A program made the translations under genes and the position numbers. From assembly GCF_026344005.1 (NCBI RefSeq), contig NZ_JAPKNH010000010.1, positions 87,893 through 151,892 on the forward strand: DNA of 64,000 nucleotides, read 5' to 3'. Below are positions 1-10,405 of this stretch, one piece after another. The notes below the pieces were generated by a model. The model saw only the letters and a list, made by a program, of their open reading frames with translations, was not told where the DNA came from and did not search any database. Each line of letters opens with the position of its first letter. Within the stretch, counting starts at the first letter, position 1. The stretch comes from Kaistia terrae (lineage in GTDB: Bacteria; Pseudomonadota; Alphaproteobacteria; Rhizobiales; Kaistiaceae).

Positions 1-410
1 AGCTTGAGCGGGAAGGAGCGCGGCACGTCACTGCCCAGCCGCTCGCCCTCGTTGAGCGCAAATCCCGCATCCGACGTGTTGGAGATCAGAATCTCGGCCT
101 CGTCGACGACGATGCGCTCGACCTCGTCCCAGTTGTCGACGGCGGAGAGGCCGCGCACCAGCGAGGTGACGCCGACGGTGCGCTCGACCGGTCCGCCGTT
201 CTCGATGCCGCGAATGACGATCGGGATCGGCGAGCCGTCGAAAGCGGCCAGACGGCCCGATCGAGCCCCTGACGCCGTCGTCTGCACGATGGTGACGGGG
301 CCGACGTCCTGGCCACGGCCACGCGCCTCCGACAGGAAGAGATCGGCATGCGCCTGCAGGAAGCGGCTGGTGCCGAACTGGACGATCGGCGTGCGGACAG
401 GTTCGCTCAT
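1..410 (-). CDS. Mannitol dehydrogenase / tagaturonate reductase family protein, N-terminal part
   Basis: The gene runs off the left edge, so only its first 136 codons are visible. Translation from the ATG at 410 begins MSEPVRTPIVQFGTSRFLQA. The QFGTSRFLQAHADLFL stretch and the following nucleotide-binding strand are typical of NAD-dependent long-chain mannitol dehydrogenase, mannonate and tagaturonate reductases, which interconvert sugar acids or polyols. The catalytic lysine and the C-terminal domain lie outside the window, so the substrate cannot be set. It is followed upstream by another minus-strand gene 18 bp away, and the two may be cotranscribed. Confidence 0.75.
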   Translation of the reverse strand, partial: MSEPVRTPIVQFGTSRFLQAHADLFLSEARGRGQDVGPVTIVQTTASGARSGRLAAFDGSPIPIVIRGIENGGPVERTVGVTSLVRGLSAVDNWDEVERIVVDEAEILISNTSDAGFALNEGERLGSDVPRSFPLK

Positions 411-428
411 CGGTATTTCCTCAAAGGC

Positions 429-1463
429 TTAGTTCAATGTGCCGCTTTCCGGGGCTTCCGGAACGGGCGGAAAGGTATTGGCGGAACAGACGGCGATCGT
501 CTCCTGTAGCCGGATCGTCTGGTCGTCAGCCATGGTGCGCGCCAGGAATGAGGCCATCAGGCCCTTGCCTTTCAGATCCTCGAACACGCAGCCGCAATAA
601 TTCTGGCAGTCGGTGGCGCTCTTGCCGACTGCGACGCAGCGATCGGCGCAATCGGCCCGCGCGGCGTTCTCTGCGCCATTCGGGACAAAGATCGCGGCCA
701 GCGCGAAGAAGAATGCATAGAGCACCGGCTGGTGGATCAAATAGACGGCGAGCGAGTGGCGGCCGCCAAAGGCCAGCCACCGGCCGAGGGCAAAGCGCGG
801 CTGCCAGGTCGCGAGGCGCTGGTCCCAGCCGGATGCAATAGCAAACTTGGCGATTGCCATACCGGCGAGGACCACGCCGAACCATGGGAACAGCGGCACA
901 TAGTCGAACGAGCCCGGTGGCTTCGGCGCCAACCCAACCCACCAGAGCGCCGGCTGGGCAAAGAACGGATCGCGGAACAGGAAGGGCAGCGCGAAAATCG
1001 CGACGGCGGCAAGCAGGATGGCGCGGGGCGGCCAGCGCAGGAAAGCCAGGCCCAGCACGCTCGCTAGCGCGATCTGGTGCAGGATGCCGAAGAAGATCCA
1101 GCCCTCCGGCATGACGAAATAGGTGGCCGCCGACACCAGCGCGGCCGCCGCGACGATCATCGCCAGCCGGATCAGGTAAGGCTTCGGGCGAAAACCGTTG
1201 CGGGTCGAAAGAACGAGGCTGATGCCGACCAGCATCAGGAACGAGCCGGCGATGGCGCGGGCGAAAATGATCCAGCCGATCGAGGCGCCGGGATCGAAAC
1301 GCACGATGTGCAGGAAGGCGACGTCCCACGAGCCGTGGAAGATCGCCATGCAGACCAGCGCCACGCCGCGTGCGACGTCCAGCGCGGCGATGCGGGAAGG
1401 ACGGGCAACCGTGGAGGCAGCGCCGGCACGTTCGCCAGACAACGCGGCAGTTGCGTCATTCAT
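429..1463 (-). CDS. DUF1624 / heparan-alpha-glucosaminide N-acetyltransferase-like membrane protein with Cys-rich tail
   Basis: A 344-residue multi-pass membrane protein. The N-terminal IAALDVARGVALVCMAIFHG and the late helix AVYLIHQPVLYAFFF are typical of DUF1624/YeiB-type membrane acyltransferases, which carry acyl groups across the membrane to sugars. I count about eight hydrophobic segments. The ATG at 1463 is preferred over an upstream ATG at 1541 because the extra 26 residues are polar and overlap the divergent gene at 1550. After the last helix there is a tail of roughly 75 residues with cysteines in a C-x3-C ... C-x3-C-x-C arrangement (residues 272-292), which is not part of the acyltransferase core. 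The acceptor is unknown. Confidence 0.7.
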   Translation of the reverse strand: MNDATAALSGERAGAASTVARPSRIAALDVARGVALVCMAIFHGSWDVAFLHIVRFDPGASIGWIIFARAIAGSFLMLVGISLVLSTRNGFRPKPYLIRLAMIVAAAALVSAATYFVMPEGWIFFGILHQIALASVLGLAFLRWPPRAILLAAVAIFALPFLFRDPFFAQPALWWVGLAPKPPGSFDYVPLFPWFGVVLAGMAIAKFAIASGWDQRLATWQPRFALGRWLAFGGRHSLAVYLIHQPVLYAFFFALAAIFVPNGAENAARADCADRCVAVGKSATDCQNYCGCVFEDLKGKGLMASFLARTMADDQTIRLQETIAVCSANTFPPVPEAPESGTLN

Positions 1464-1549
1464 GTGCAAGCTCCGCCGATTGACGGTTCCCAACGCCCTA
1501 GCCGCCCCATAGTCTCGACGTGTCGCTTCGTCATGGTTCAAGGACCCGC

Positions 1550-2524
1550 ATGTCGATCATTCCGATCATCGATCTCTCCGATCCCCAGGGCCCGCGCGCG
1601 GTCGCCGATGCGATCGGTCGTACCTGCCGCGAGACAGGCTTCTTTCTCATAACGGGTCATGGTGCGAATCCCGAAATCGTTCAGCGCGGCTGGCAGGCAG
1701 CACGCGCCTATTTCGATCGTCCGGTCGAAGAAAAGCTGACCGCCGTGATGCCCTATCCGGGCTATCCCTATGGCTACAGTCCGGTCAAGGGAGAGACGCT
1801 CGCAGCGTCGCTCGGTGAGGCGAAGCCCGCCGATCTGAAGGAGACGTTTTCCTTCGGCCCTTCCGCCTTCCAGCGCCTTGACCACAAACCGGGCGACGAC
1901 GCAGAGGCCTTCGTCTTCTCTGCCAATCCGTGGCCGATCGGCGGTGACGAGTTCCGCCTCGCGACCCAGGCCTATTATCGCGAGATGTCTGCGCTCTCCG
2001 GCAGGATCATGCACTTCTTCGCTTTGGCGCTCGATCTGGACGAGACCTATTTCGACAAGTTCATCGACGCGGAGGCGAGCGCGCTGCGTCTGCTCAACTA
2101 TCCCGACCTGACGGAAGATCCCGTTCCCGGCCAGCTGCGCGCCGGGGTGCATTCCGATTACGGTTCGATCACCATCCTGATGCAGGAAGATGCACCGGGC
2201 GGGCTGGAAGTGAAGGGTCTCGACGGCGAATGGCACAGGGTTCCGGCCATTCCCGACAGCTTCGTCATCAATATCGGCGATCTGATGCAGCGCTGGACTA
2301 ATGACCAGTGGAAGTCGACGTTGCACCGCGTCACCATCCCGCCGCGCAATATCGGCCGCTCGGCCCGGCGCCAGTCGATGGCCTTCTTTCATCAGCCGAA
2401 TTGGGATGCCGAGATCGCCTGCATTCCTACCTGCGTGAAGCCGGGCGAGACGGCAAAGTATCCGCCGGTCGGTTCCGGCGAGTATCTCGCATCTAAATTC
2501 CGCTCGACGGTCGTGAAGGCTTAA
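1550..2524 (+). CDS. Isopenicillin N synthase-family 2-oxoglutarate/Fe(II) dioxygenase
   Basis: A 324-residue cytosolic non-haem iron oxygenase. The N-terminal DIOX_N region starts at IIPIIDLSDP. The iron facial triad is visible as H201-x-D203 (GVHSDYGSITIL) and H259 (STLHRV), and the 2-oxoglutarate anchor is R274-x-S276. Members of this family oxidise small molecules with 2-oxoglutarate and O2, and the substrate cannot be read from sequence. The ATG at 1550 is chosen over a GTG 30 bp upstream because the family N-terminus begins there. It is divergent from the acyltransferase, with 86 bp for both promoters. Confidence 0.85.
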   Translation: MSIIPIIDLSDPQGPRAVADAIGRTCRETGFFLITGHGANPEIVQRGWQAARAYFDRPVEEKLTAVMPYPGYPYGYSPVKGETLAASLGEAKPADLKETFSFGPSAFQRLDHKPGDDAEAFVFSANPWPIGGDEFRLATQAYYREMSALSGRIMHFFALALDLDETYFDKFIDAEASALRLLNYPDLTEDPVPGQLRAGVHSDYGSITILMQEDAPGGLEVKGLDGEWHRVPAIPDSFVINIGDLMQRWTNDQWKSTLHRVTIPPRNIGRSARRQSMAFFHQPNWDAEIACIPTCVKPGETAKYPPVGSGEYLASKFRSTVVKA

Positions 2525-2638
2525 GCTTCGGGCGGACGCAGTAAACATGCCGGCATGGCGCGAATCTTGCGTCATTCCGGTTGGTGCGCCCGCCGCCAAC
2601 GTCCCGCTGCGAACGCCCTATGGAGAGCATAAGAGCCG

Positions 2639-5600
2639 ATGTCGATCCTCGCCGCGCTTCGCCACGTGACCCGCTATCGCTATGACCGGCCGGTCCAGTT
2701 GGGGCCGCAGGTCATCCGCCTGCGCCCGGCCCCGCATTGCCGCACCAAGGTGCCGAGCTATTCGCTGAAAGTGACGCCGGCCAACCATTTCGTGAACTGG
2801 CAGCAGGACCCACACGGCAACTGGCAGGCGCGCTTCGTCTTCCCGGAAAAATCGACTGAATTCGCCATCGAGGTCGACCTGCTGGCGGAGCTCGAGGTCT
2901 ATAATCCCTTCGATTTCTTCGTCGAACCCTATGCCGATCAGTTCCCCTTCGCCTATGAGCCGGCGCTGGCGGAGGAACTGGCCGCCTATCTGGCGCCGGA
3001 GCCGGCCGGGCCGCTTCTGACCAATTTTTTGGCATCGATCCCGCGTGAAAAGATGCAGATCGTCGACTTCCTCGTCGCGATCAACCAGCGCCTGCAGAGC
3101 GACATCCGCTACCTGATCCGGATGGAGCCGGGCGTGCAGACGCCGGAGGAGACGCTGTCCTCCGCCGCCGGCTCCTGCCGCGATTCCGGCTGGCTGCTGG
3201 TGCAGGCGCTGCGCCATCTCGGCCTCGCCGCCCGTTTTGTTTCCGGCTATCTGATCCAGCTGAAGCCGGACGTCGCCGCCCTCGACGGTCCGTCCGGCAC
3301 TGAGGTCGATTTCACCGACCTGCACGCCTGGGCCGAGGTCTATGTGCCGGGGGCCGGCTGGATCGGCATGGATCCGACCTCGGGCCTTTTCACCGGCGAG
3401 GGCCATCTGCCGCTCTGCGCTACGCCGCATTTCCGCTCGGCAGCTCCGATCACCGGCTCGTTCGCGGCCGATCCCGGCACGGAGACGTCGTTCGAATTCG
3501 AGATGACGGTCGACCGTGTCGCCGAAAATCCGCGCGTGACGCTGCCCTTCTCCGACGACAGCTGGGCTGCGCTCGACGCGCTCGGTCACAAGGTCGACGC
3601 CGATCTGAAGGCGAACGACGTCCGCTTGACCATGGGCGGCGAGCCGACCTTTGTCTCGATCGACGACTATCAGGCGGAGGAATGGAACACGGAGGCGGTC
3701 GGTCCCACCAAGCGCGCCCGCGCCGACGAGCTGATCCGCCGGCTGCGCGAACGTTTTGCCCCCGGCGGCTTCCTTCATTACGGCCAGGGCAAGTGGTATC
3801 CGGGCGAAAGCCTGCCGCGCTGGACCTTCGCGCTCTATTGGCGCAAGGACGGCAAGCCGATCTGGCGCGATTCCAGCCTGATCGCCACGGAAACGGACGA
3901 CCTGAAGGCGACGCCCGAGCAGGCAGGCGCGCTGCTCTCCGATCTCTCGGAGCGGCTGGGCATTTCGGCCGATCACGTCGTTCCGGCCTATGAGGATCCA
4001 GCGCACTGGATTCTCAAGGAAGCCGAGTTGCCGGAAAACGTCACAACCGGTGATTCAAAACTCGATGACCCGGAAGCGCGCGCCCGGATCGCTCGCGTGT
4101 TCGAACGCGGACTAACGCAGCCGTCCGGCTACATCCTGCCGGTGCAACGCTGGCAGGCGGCGGCCGCTCCCGACAAGCGCTGGATGTCGGAGAAATGGCC
4201 GCTCCGGCGCGGAAAGATGTTCCTGGTTCCCGGCGACAGCCCGGTCGGTTTCCGACTGCCGCTGTCGTCGCTACCCTTCGTGCCGGTCTCGTCCTATCCC
4301 TTCATCGTCCAGCGCGATCCGGGCGCCGTCACGGGACCGCTGCCCGATCCCGAGGATCTGGCGAGCCGCGACCGCGAAGGGCATGAGGCGCTTTCGAAGC
4401 AGGAGGACCTAGCCCGGCATCTGGCTGGCGCCGGCGCGGAAGACGCCGACGCCGAGCGTGGCGAGCAGGTCGAGCAATTTCTGACCGAAGACGAGACGGT
4501 GCGCACGGCGCTTTCCGTTGAGCCGCGCGACGGCCGGCTTTGCGTCTTCATGCCGCCGACCGAGAAGCTCGAAGACTATCTGGAACTGCTGGCCTCGCTG
4601 GAGGAATCGGCCCGCGCGCTTGGTCTCGCCGTGCATGTCGAGGGCTATGCCCCGCCGATCGATCCGCGCATGGACGTCATCAAGGTGACGCCGGATCCCG
4701 GCGTCATCGAGGTCAACGTCCAGCCGGCGGCGAACTGGACGGAATGTGTCGCCATCACGCGCGATCTCTATGAGGAAGCGCGGCAGTCGCGGCTCGGCAC
4801 CGAGAAGTTCATGACCGATGGCCGCCACACCGGTACCGGCGGCGGAAATCACGTCGTCGTCGGCGGTGCTCATCCGGCCGAAAGCCCGTTCCTGCGTCGG
4901 CCGGACCTGTTGAAGAGCTTGGTGCTGTACTGGCAGCGCCATCCCTCGCTCTCCTACCTGTTTTCCGGCCTGTTCATTGGCCCGACCAGCCAGGCGCCGC
5001 GCATCGACGAGGCACGCCATGACGGGCTCTACGAGCTGGAAATCGCGATGGCCAGCGTGCCGACGCCCGGAGCCGGCATCGCGCCGCCGCCCTGGCTGAT
5101 CGATCGGCTGTTCCGCAACCTGCTCACCGATGTCACCGGCAACACGCATCGTTCCGAGATCTGCATCGATAAGCTGTACTCGCCGGACGGTCCGACCGGT
5201 CGGCTCGGGCTTGTCGAGTTCCGCTCCTTCGAGATGCCGCCGGACTACCGCATGAGCCTCGCGCAGCAATTGCTGGTGCGCGCGCTGATCTCGATGTTCT
5301 GGCAGAACCCGCAGCAGGGTTCGCTGACGCGCTGGGGCACGCAGCTGCATGACCGTTTCATGCTGCCGCAGTTCGTCTGGTCGGACTTCCTCGACGTGCT
5401 CGGTGATCTGCAGCGCGCCGGCTATGCCTTCGATCCGGTCTGGTTCGAGGCGCAGCGCGAATTCCGCTTCCCCTTTGTCGGCCGCATCGAGCAGCAGGGC
5501 GTCAAGCTGGAGCTGCGGCAGGCGCTGGAGCCCTGGCATGTGCTCGGCGAAGAGGGCGCGATCGGCGGGACGGTGCGCTATGTCGACTCATCGGTCGAAC

Positions 5601-6016
5601 GTATCCAGGTCCGCGTCGAAGGTTTTGACCCACGTCGCCATGTCGTTTCCTGCAACGGCCGTCGCGTGCCGATGACTCCGACTGGAACGGCCGGCCAGTA
5701 TGTTGCGGGCGTTCGCTACAAGGCGTGGCAGCCGGCGCGCGGCCTGCACCCGACCATTCCCGCCCATGCGCCGCTGACCTTCGACATCGTCGACAGCTGG
5801 TCGCAACGTTCGCTGGGCGGTTGCGTCTACCACGTCGCCCATCCGGGCGGCCGCAGCTACGATACGTTCCCGGTCAATTCCTATGAGGCGGAAGCCCGTC
5901 GTCTGGCGCGCTTCGAGGCAATCGGCCATACGGCGGGTCACTTCATGCCGCAGGCCGAGACCGGCTCGCCGGAGTTTCCGATGACGCTCGATCTCCGTCG
6001 TCCGGCCAATCTCTGA
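2639..6016 (+). CDS. Large transglutaminase-like protein with DUF2126 domain
   Basis: This is a 1125-residue protein. Residues 1-90 match the bacterial transglutaminase N-terminal domain. A papain-like transglutaminase core follows, with an intact triad C180 ([10 protein letters not shown]), H229 (DLHAWAE) and D245 (GMDPTSG). The remaining roughly 800 residues are the DUF2126 region, rich in motifs such as GGEPTFVS and TGGGNHVV. Proteins of this architecture sit beside ATP-grasp/alpha-E proteins in many bacteria. Comparative genomics suggests peptide ligation or modification, but the product is unknown. The stop overlaps the next start (ATGA at 6014-6018), so the trio is translationally coupled. 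Confidence 0.88.
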   Translation: MSILAALRHVTRYRYDRPVQLGPQVIRLRPAPHCRTKVPSYSLKVTPANHFVNWQQDPHGNWQARFVFPEKSTEFAIEVDLLAELEVYNPFDFFVEPYADQFPFAYEPALAEELAAYLAPEPAGPLLTNFLASIPREKMQIVDFLVAINQRLQSDIRYLIRMEPGVQTPEETLSSAAGSCRDSGWLLVQALRHLGLAARFVSGYLIQLKPDVAALDGPSGTEVDFTDLHAWAEVYVPGAGWIGMDPTSGLFTGEGHLPLCATPHFRSAAPITGSFAADPGTETSFEFEMTVDRVAENPRVTLPFSDDSWAALDALGHKVDADLKANDVRLTMGGEPTFVSIDDYQAEEWNTEAVGPTKRARADELIRRLRERFAPGGFLHYGQGKWYPGESLPRWTFALYWRKDGKPIWRDSSLIATETDDLKATPEQAGALLSDLSERLGISADHVVPAYEDPAHWILKEAELPENVTTGDSKLDDPEARARIARVFERGLTQPSGYILPVQRWQAAAAPDKRWMSEKWPLRRGKMFLVPGDSPVGFRLPLSSLPFVPVSSYPFIVQRDPGAVTGPLPDPEDLASRDREGHEALSKQEDLARHLAGAGAEDADAERGEQVEQFLTEDETVRTALSVEPRDGRLCVFMPPTEKLEDYLELLASLEESARALGLAVHVEGYAPPIDPRMDVIKVTPDPGVIEVNVQPAANWTECVAITRDLYEEARQSRLGTEKFMTDGRHTGTGGGNHVVVGGAHPAESPFLRRPDLLKSLVLYWQRHPSLSYLFSGLFIGPTSQAPRIDEARHDGLYELEIAMASVPTPGAGIAPPPWLIDRLFRNLLTDVTGNTHRSEICIDKLYSPDGPTGRLGLVEFRSFEMPPDYRMSLAQQLLVRALISMFWQNPQQGSLTRWGTQLHDRFMLPQFVWSDFLDVLGDLQRAGYAFDPVWFEAQREFRFPFVGRIEQQGVKLELRQALEPWHVLGEEGAIGGTVRYVDSSVERIQVRVEGFDPRRHVVSCNGRRVPMTPTGTAGQYVAGVRYKAWQPARGLHPTIPAHAPLTFDIVDSWSQRSLGGCVYHVAHPGGRSYDTFPVNSYEAEARRLARFEAIGHTAGHFMPQAETGSPEFPMTLDLRRPANL

Positions 6017-8532
6017 TGCCCATGACGCGCAAGGAAACGATCCGCCGCAGCAAAGTTGCCGCCGACAGGGCGGAGCGGCTGATCGCCAACTACCGGCCGC
6101 TGCCCGGCGTCGCCGACGAGTTCATTGGCCATGACGGCAGCATCCGGCCGCACTGGATGCGCTTCGTTGAATCGATGGCCGAGCTCGGTCCCGACGAGGT
6201 GCAGCATCGCTTTGGCCTCGCTGACCGGCATCTGGCCGATTCCGGCGTCGTTTTTCGCGCCTATGGCACCGAGAATGGGGATGAGCGGCCCTGGCCGCTG
6301 TCGCATGTGCCGTTCCTGATCGAGCCGAAGGAATGGGCGCGTCTCGAAGCCGGGCTGATCCAGCGGGCCAAGTTGCTCGACGCCGTTCTGGGCGACGCCT
6401 ATGGCGACGGCCGGCTCGCGGCTGACGGCGCGCTGCCGGCCGCGATCATTGCCGGCAGCCCGGAATATTTGCGTCCGCTGGTCGGCGCCAAGCCGGTCGG
6501 TGGCCATCATCTGCGCTTCTACGCCGTCGATGTCGGGCGAGGACCAGACGGGCGCTGGTGGGTGGTTTCCGACCGCACCCAGGCGCCATCCGGCGCCGGC
6601 TACGCGCTGGAAAACCGCATCGCCTTGTCGCGCGCGTTGCCGGACCTCTATCGCAGCTTCAATGTCGAGCGGCTGGCCGGCTTCTTCCAGGCGTTTCGCA
6701 CCGGGCTCAACAGCCTGAACCGGCACGAGGAAACCCGCGTCGCCCTGCTGACACCAGGCCCGCTCAACGAAACCTATTTCGAGCATGCCTATCTGGCGCG
6801 CTATCTCGGCTTCGTGCTCGTCGAGGGCGAGGATCTGACGGTTCGCGACGACACCGTCTACATGCGCACTATCTCCGGCCTGAAGCGGGCCGACGTACTG
6901 CTGCGCCGTCTCGATGCCGATTTCGCCGACCCGTTGGAGTTGAATCCCGCCTCGCGGCTCGGCGTGCCGGGCCTTGCCGGCGCCGTTCGACAGCGCAATG
7001 TCGCCATTGCCAACGCGCTTGGCTCGGGGCTGGTCGAGGCGCGCGCCATGCTGGGCTTCCTGCCCGGCCTCGCCCGCCGCATCCTCGGCGAGGATCTGAT
7101 CCTGCCAAATGTCGCGACCTGGTGGTGCGGCCAGACGTTGGAGCGAGACCATGTCATGGCCGAATTCGACCGCATGGTGATCGCCCCGGCGCTCGGCGCC
7201 AGCGTGCCCGGACTGCTTGAGCGGGGCGCGGAACTGGGCGGGACGATCGATCCCGAGCGCAAAGCCGATCTGATCCGCGCCATTGGTCGGCGCGGCACCG
7301 ATTTCGTCGGCCAGGAAGCCGTTCAGCTTTCGACCACCCCCGTCTGGCGGGGCGAGGGCGAAACGGCCCGGCTGGAGCCTCGCCCGTCCATCCTCCGCCT
7401 CTATGTCGCGCGCACCAATGACGGCTGGACGGTGATGCCCGGTGGGTTCTGCCGCATCTCCGACCAGCCCGACGCGCGCGCTGTGACGCTGCATCAGGGT
7501 GGGGCCTCGGCCGATGTCTGGGTGCTCTCCGACAAGCCGGTGGCAGCGACCACGCTGCTCGCTTCGCCGGATAAGGTCGCGCTGCAACGCAAGACCCAGA
7601 CCTTGCCGAGCCGGGCGGCGGAAAATCTGTTCTGGCTCGGCCGTTATGTCGAGCGCACCGAGGCGACGCTGCGGATCGTGCGCGCCATCGCCGGTCGGCA
7701 TATCGACGCGGAATATGACGGAGCGGCGGTTGTTGCCCAACTCGTCGCAACGCTGGCTGCAGGTGGATCGATCGGCGAGGCAGACGAAGAAGCGACCCCG
7801 ACCGAACGCGCTCTCGCCGTCCTGACCGCGCGCGACGATTTCAATACCGTGCCACGTCTCGCCCAGGCCTCGCGCCGCGCTGCGTCGGTCATTCGGGACC
7901 GGTTGTCACCGGATGCCTGGCGCACGGTTGCCGATCTTGAAGCGCTTTTGAACCAGCCGCTGGAGGCCGAAACCGACAGCGACATGCTGGAGCGGGCCAA
8001 TGCCGCTCTACGGCTGATCGCCGCCTTCTCGGGGCTCGTGCACGAAAATATGGTGCGCCAGCAGGGTTGGCGTTTTCTAGAGGCTGGTCGTCGCATCGAG
8101 CGCGGCCTGGCCATCGCCCGCGCCGCCCGCTTTTGCGGCATGTCGGGCAAGCCCGGCGAACTCGATGCACTGCTGGAGCTCGCCGACAGCCAGATTACCT
8201 ATCGCATCCGCTATGTCATGCTGGCTGCGCGCGTGCCGGTCGTCGATCTGGTGCTGCTGGATGGCGGCAATCCGCGCGCACTCGCTTTCCAGGCGGACCG
8301 CATTCGGGCTCTGCTGGCGGATATGCCCGCCCACGCGCCGGCTGGCCTGCTGGCGCCGGCGGATAGGCTCGCGACCCGGCTTGCCGCCGAACTGGGCACG
8401 GCCGACGCCGCAGCTCTTGATGGCGACGAGCTGCTTGGTTTCGAGCAGGCTCTGATGAACATTTCCGACGAGATCGCGCTTGCCTACTTCACCCACCGGC
8501 GCGCCGCCGATCCGGTCGATGGCGGGGAATGA
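6016..8532 (+). CDS. Circularly permuted ATP-grasp protein fused to alpha-E domain
   Basis: An 838-residue fusion. Residues 1 to about 480 are the circularly permuted type 2 ATP-grasp module (DUF404/DUF407), with DRTQAPSGAGYALENR and LLTPGPLNETYFEHAYLARY. From about residue 510 (LPSRAAENLFWLGRYVERTE) to the end is an alpha-E (DUF403) helical domain. ATP-grasp enzymes form C-N bonds by acyl-phosphate chemistry. With flanking transglutaminases this suggests a peptide-amide forming and cleaving pathway, as proposed from comparative genomics, and no substrate is known. It overlaps both neighbours by 4 bp. Confidence 0.88.
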   Translation: MPMTRKETIRRSKVAADRAERLIANYRPLPGVADEFIGHDGSIRPHWMRFVESMAELGPDEVQHRFGLADRHLADSGVVFRAYGTENGDERPWPLSHVPFLIEPKEWARLEAGLIQRAKLLDAVLGDAYGDGRLAADGALPAAIIAGSPEYLRPLVGAKPVGGHHLRFYAVDVGRGPDGRWWVVSDRTQAPSGAGYALENRIALSRALPDLYRSFNVERLAGFFQAFRTGLNSLNRHEETRVALLTPGPLNETYFEHAYLARYLGFVLVEGEDLTVRDDTVYMRTISGLKRADVLLRRLDADFADPLELNPASRLGVPGLAGAVRQRNVAIANALGSGLVEARAMLGFLPGLARRILGEDLILPNVATWWCGQTLERDHVMAEFDRMVIAPALGASVPGLLERGAELGGTIDPERKADLIRAIGRRGTDFVGQEAVQLSTTPVWRGEGETARLEPRPSILRLYVARTNDGWTVMPGGFCRISDQPDARAVTLHQGGASADVWVLSDKPVAATTLLASPDKVALQRKTQTLPSRAAENLFWLGRYVERTEATLRIVRAIAGRHIDAEYDGAAVVAQLVATLAAGGSIGEADEEATPTERALAVLTARDDFNTVPRLAQASRRAASVIRDRLSPDAWRTVADLEALLNQPLEAETDSDMLERANAALRLIAAFSGLVHENMVRQQGWRFLEAGRRIERGLAIARAARFCGMSGKPGELDALLELADSQITYRIRYVMLAARVPVVDLVLLDGGNPRALAFQADRIRALLADMPAHAPAGLLAPADRLATRLAAELGTADAAALDGDELLGFEQALMNISDEIALAYFTHRRAADPVDGGE

Positions 8533-9428
8533 CGATGCTCTACGATATCCGCCAGACCACTCGCTATACCTATGCCTCGCCGGTGCCCTTCGCTCGACAG
8601 GTGCTGCGCCTGCTTCCGGTCGCGCGCGACGGCCAGCGCGTCATCGCCGCCGATCTCGTCATCACGCCAGAGCCGACCGAGCGACATGACGACTTCGATT
8701 TCTTCGGCAATCGCATCACCACAGTCGCTTTCGCTTTTCCGCATGAGGAACTGACGCTGGAGACGCGGGCGCGCGTTGCCGTCGATCCCGGCGAAACGCG
8801 CGACAGCGAGGCGACGCCGAACTGGGAGCAGATCCGCCGCCTCGCTGTTGCCGAGACGGACCTCGGTCCGCTTTCGCCGGTACATTTCCTGTTTGCCAGC
8901 CGTGTCATCGCCATCGACGATGCGATCGCAGCATATGCACTCGAAAGCTTTGCGACTGGGCGGCCGATTCTGGCGGCGGCTTTCGATCTGACGTGCCGGA
9001 TCAAGGCCGATTTCGCCTATGATCCGGAGGCCACCGACGTGACGACATTGCCCGCCGACGCCTTCGCCAAACGGGCCGGTGTTTGCCAGGACTTCGCCCA
9101 TGTGATGATCGCCGGTCTACGCACGCTGGGGCTTCCCGCCGCCTATGTCAGCGGCTTTCTGCGCACCTTGCCGCCGCCAGGCCAGCCCAGGCTGGAGGGG
9201 GCCGACGCCACGCACGCCTGGGTGGCCGTCTGGTGTGGGCGCGAGGTTGGTTGGGTCGGTCTGGACCCGACCAATGGTGTGGTCGCCGCCGCGGATCACG
9301 TTGTGCTGGCAATTGGCCGTGACTATTCCGATGCCGCGCCGGTCGATGGCATCATTGTCACCTCCGGCGATCATCAATTGGAGGTCGAAGTGGATGTGCT
9401 CGCCATCTCCGGGTCCGATGCCGGATAA
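8529..9428 (+). CDS. Transglutaminase family protein
   Basis: A 299-residue protein with the same N-terminal beta domain and papain-like core as the first 300 residues of the gene at 2639. The triad is C186 (GVCQDFAH), H229 (ATHAWVAV) and D246 (GLDPTNG). No signal peptide is seen, so it is probably cytosolic. Its ATG at 8529 overlaps the upstream stop, and a second ATG at 8535 is also possible. A divergent pair of related transglutaminase cores flanking the ATP-grasp gene suggests two steps on one peptide substrate, which is an inference. Confidence 0.87.
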   Translation: MTMLYDIRQTTRYTYASPVPFARQVLRLLPVARDGQRVIAADLVITPEPTERHDDFDFFGNRITTVAFAFPHEELTLETRARVAVDPGETRDSEATPNWEQIRRLAVAETDLGPLSPVHFLFASRVIAIDDAIAAYALESFATGRPILAAAFDLTCRIKADFAYDPEATDVTTLPADAFAKRAGVCQDFAHVMIAGLRTLGLPAAYVSGFLRTLPPPGQPRLEGADATHAWVAVWCGREVGWVGLDPTNGVVAAADHVVLAIGRDYSDAAPVDGIIVTSGDHQLEVEVDVLAISGSDAG

Positions 9429-9633
9429 CATCATTCCAAGACCGAATTTGGCAGTCGAGCGCGACAGGCTGGTATTTCTCGACGGCACACGGTATCAGGA
9501 CGAAAGCAATTCCCTGCCGCCTTGGCTTGCGGAATCGGTTGTCATGTCTGCCGCGCGAACTTCGACTTCGTAGCGAGAGCGTAGGCTTGCACCGAAAAGC
9601 GAGAGCCATTCTAGATAGGATTACGTGACCGTC

Positions 9634-9915
9634 ATGTCTTCCACGTTCGACGTCGTCGCCGATGTGATCGCCCAGACCAGCGAAATTCCGCGCGAAAAGA
9701 TCACTCCCGAATCGCATGCCATCGACGACCTTGGCATCGACAGCCTCGATTTCCTGGATATCGTGTTCGCGCTCGACAAGAAGTTCGGGATCAAGATCCC
9801 GCTTGAGCAGTGGACCCAGGAAGTGAATGCCGGCAAGGCCTCGGTCGAGGATTACTTCCTCCTGAAGAACCTCTGCTCGCACATTGACGACCTGGTCGCC
9901 AAGAAGTCCGCCTGA
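9634..9915 (+). CDS. acpXL: Acyl carrier protein AcpXL for very-long-chain fatty acid
   Basis: A 93-residue acidic carrier protein with the phosphopantetheine serine S37 in [17 protein letters not shown]. The sequence [16 protein letters not shown] and the C-terminal [14 protein letters not shown] are characteristic of rhizobial AcpXL rather than the general AcpP. AcpXL carries the growing 27-hydroxyoctacosanoyl-type chain that is placed on lipid A. The ATG at 9634 is chosen; a GTG nine bases upstream is possible. It heads a six-gene locus in the order known from Rhizobium and Sinorhizobium. The 205 bp gap before it (9429-9633) shows no gene and probably holds its promoter. Confidence 0.93.
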   Translation: MSSTFDVVADVIAQTSEIPREKITPESHAIDDLGIDSLDFLDIVFALDKKFGIKIPLEQWTQEVNAGKASVEDYFLLKNLCSHIDDLVAKKSA

Positions 9916-9937
9916 CAGGATCGGCGTCGAAGCCACC

Positions 9938-10405
9938 ATGCGTCTTGAATATTTTCAGATGATCGATCGCATCGTCGATTTCGACGCTGCGGCCGGTCGG
10001 ATTCATGCCAAGGCTTTCGTCCCCGAGACGAGCCCGGTGTTCGAAGGGCACTTTCCCGGCTATCCGATATTGCCGGGTGTGCTCTTGATCGAGACCATGG
10101 CGCAGGCATCCGGATTCCTGATCCTCGGCCTGAACGGCCTTTCCCGCATGCCGTTCTTTGCCGGCAGCAAGAAGGCCAAGTTTCGCAAGTTCATCGAGCC
10201 GGGCGCCGAGCTCGACGTCTATGCGACGCTGACTCATGACGGCTCCGGCTTTGCCATGACCGAAGCGAAGATCGAGTCGAACGGCCCTATCTGCGATGCG
10301 GAACTGATGCTGCGCATCATGGACTTCCCGGCGCCTGAGCTCGTGGAGAACATGCGTGAGCGGGTCCGGCAGATCGGCCTGACGCCGGTCGGAGATGCTG
10401 CATGA
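9938..10405 (+). CDS. fabZXL: 3-hydroxyacyl-ACP dehydratase of the VLCFA locus
   Basis: A 155-residue hot-dog-fold protein of the FabZ type. The catalytic histidine H38 lies in GHFPGYPILPG and the acidic partner E52 in LLIETMAQASG. FabZ-like enzymes dehydrate 3-hydroxyacyl-ACP during chain elongation, here presumably on AcpXL. The ATG at 9938 (MRLEYFQMIDRI) is the family start; an in-frame ATG at 9884 lies inside acpXL and is rejected. The gene follows acpXL by 22 bp, and its stop overlaps the next start (10402). Confidence 0.9.
   Translation: MRLEYFQMIDRIVDFDAAAGRIHAKAFVPETSPVFEGHFPGYPILPGVLLIETMAQASGFLILGLNGLSRMPFFAGSKKAKFRKFIEPGAELDVYATLTHDGSGFAMTEAKIESNGPICDAELMLRIMDFPAPELVENMRERVRQIGLTPVGDAA

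Noticed and set aside
2618..4006. A 462-codon minus-strand frame
   Set aside because: Covers the transglutaminase core on the other strand, whose triad is intact; no supporting motif.
5938..7740. A 600-codon frame on the minus strand
   Set aside because: It is antisense to the ATP-grasp/alpha-E gene, which has clear conserved motifs. Long antisense frames are expected in GC-rich DNA; the composition (Arg/Ala/Asp rich, no domain) is that of a shadow.
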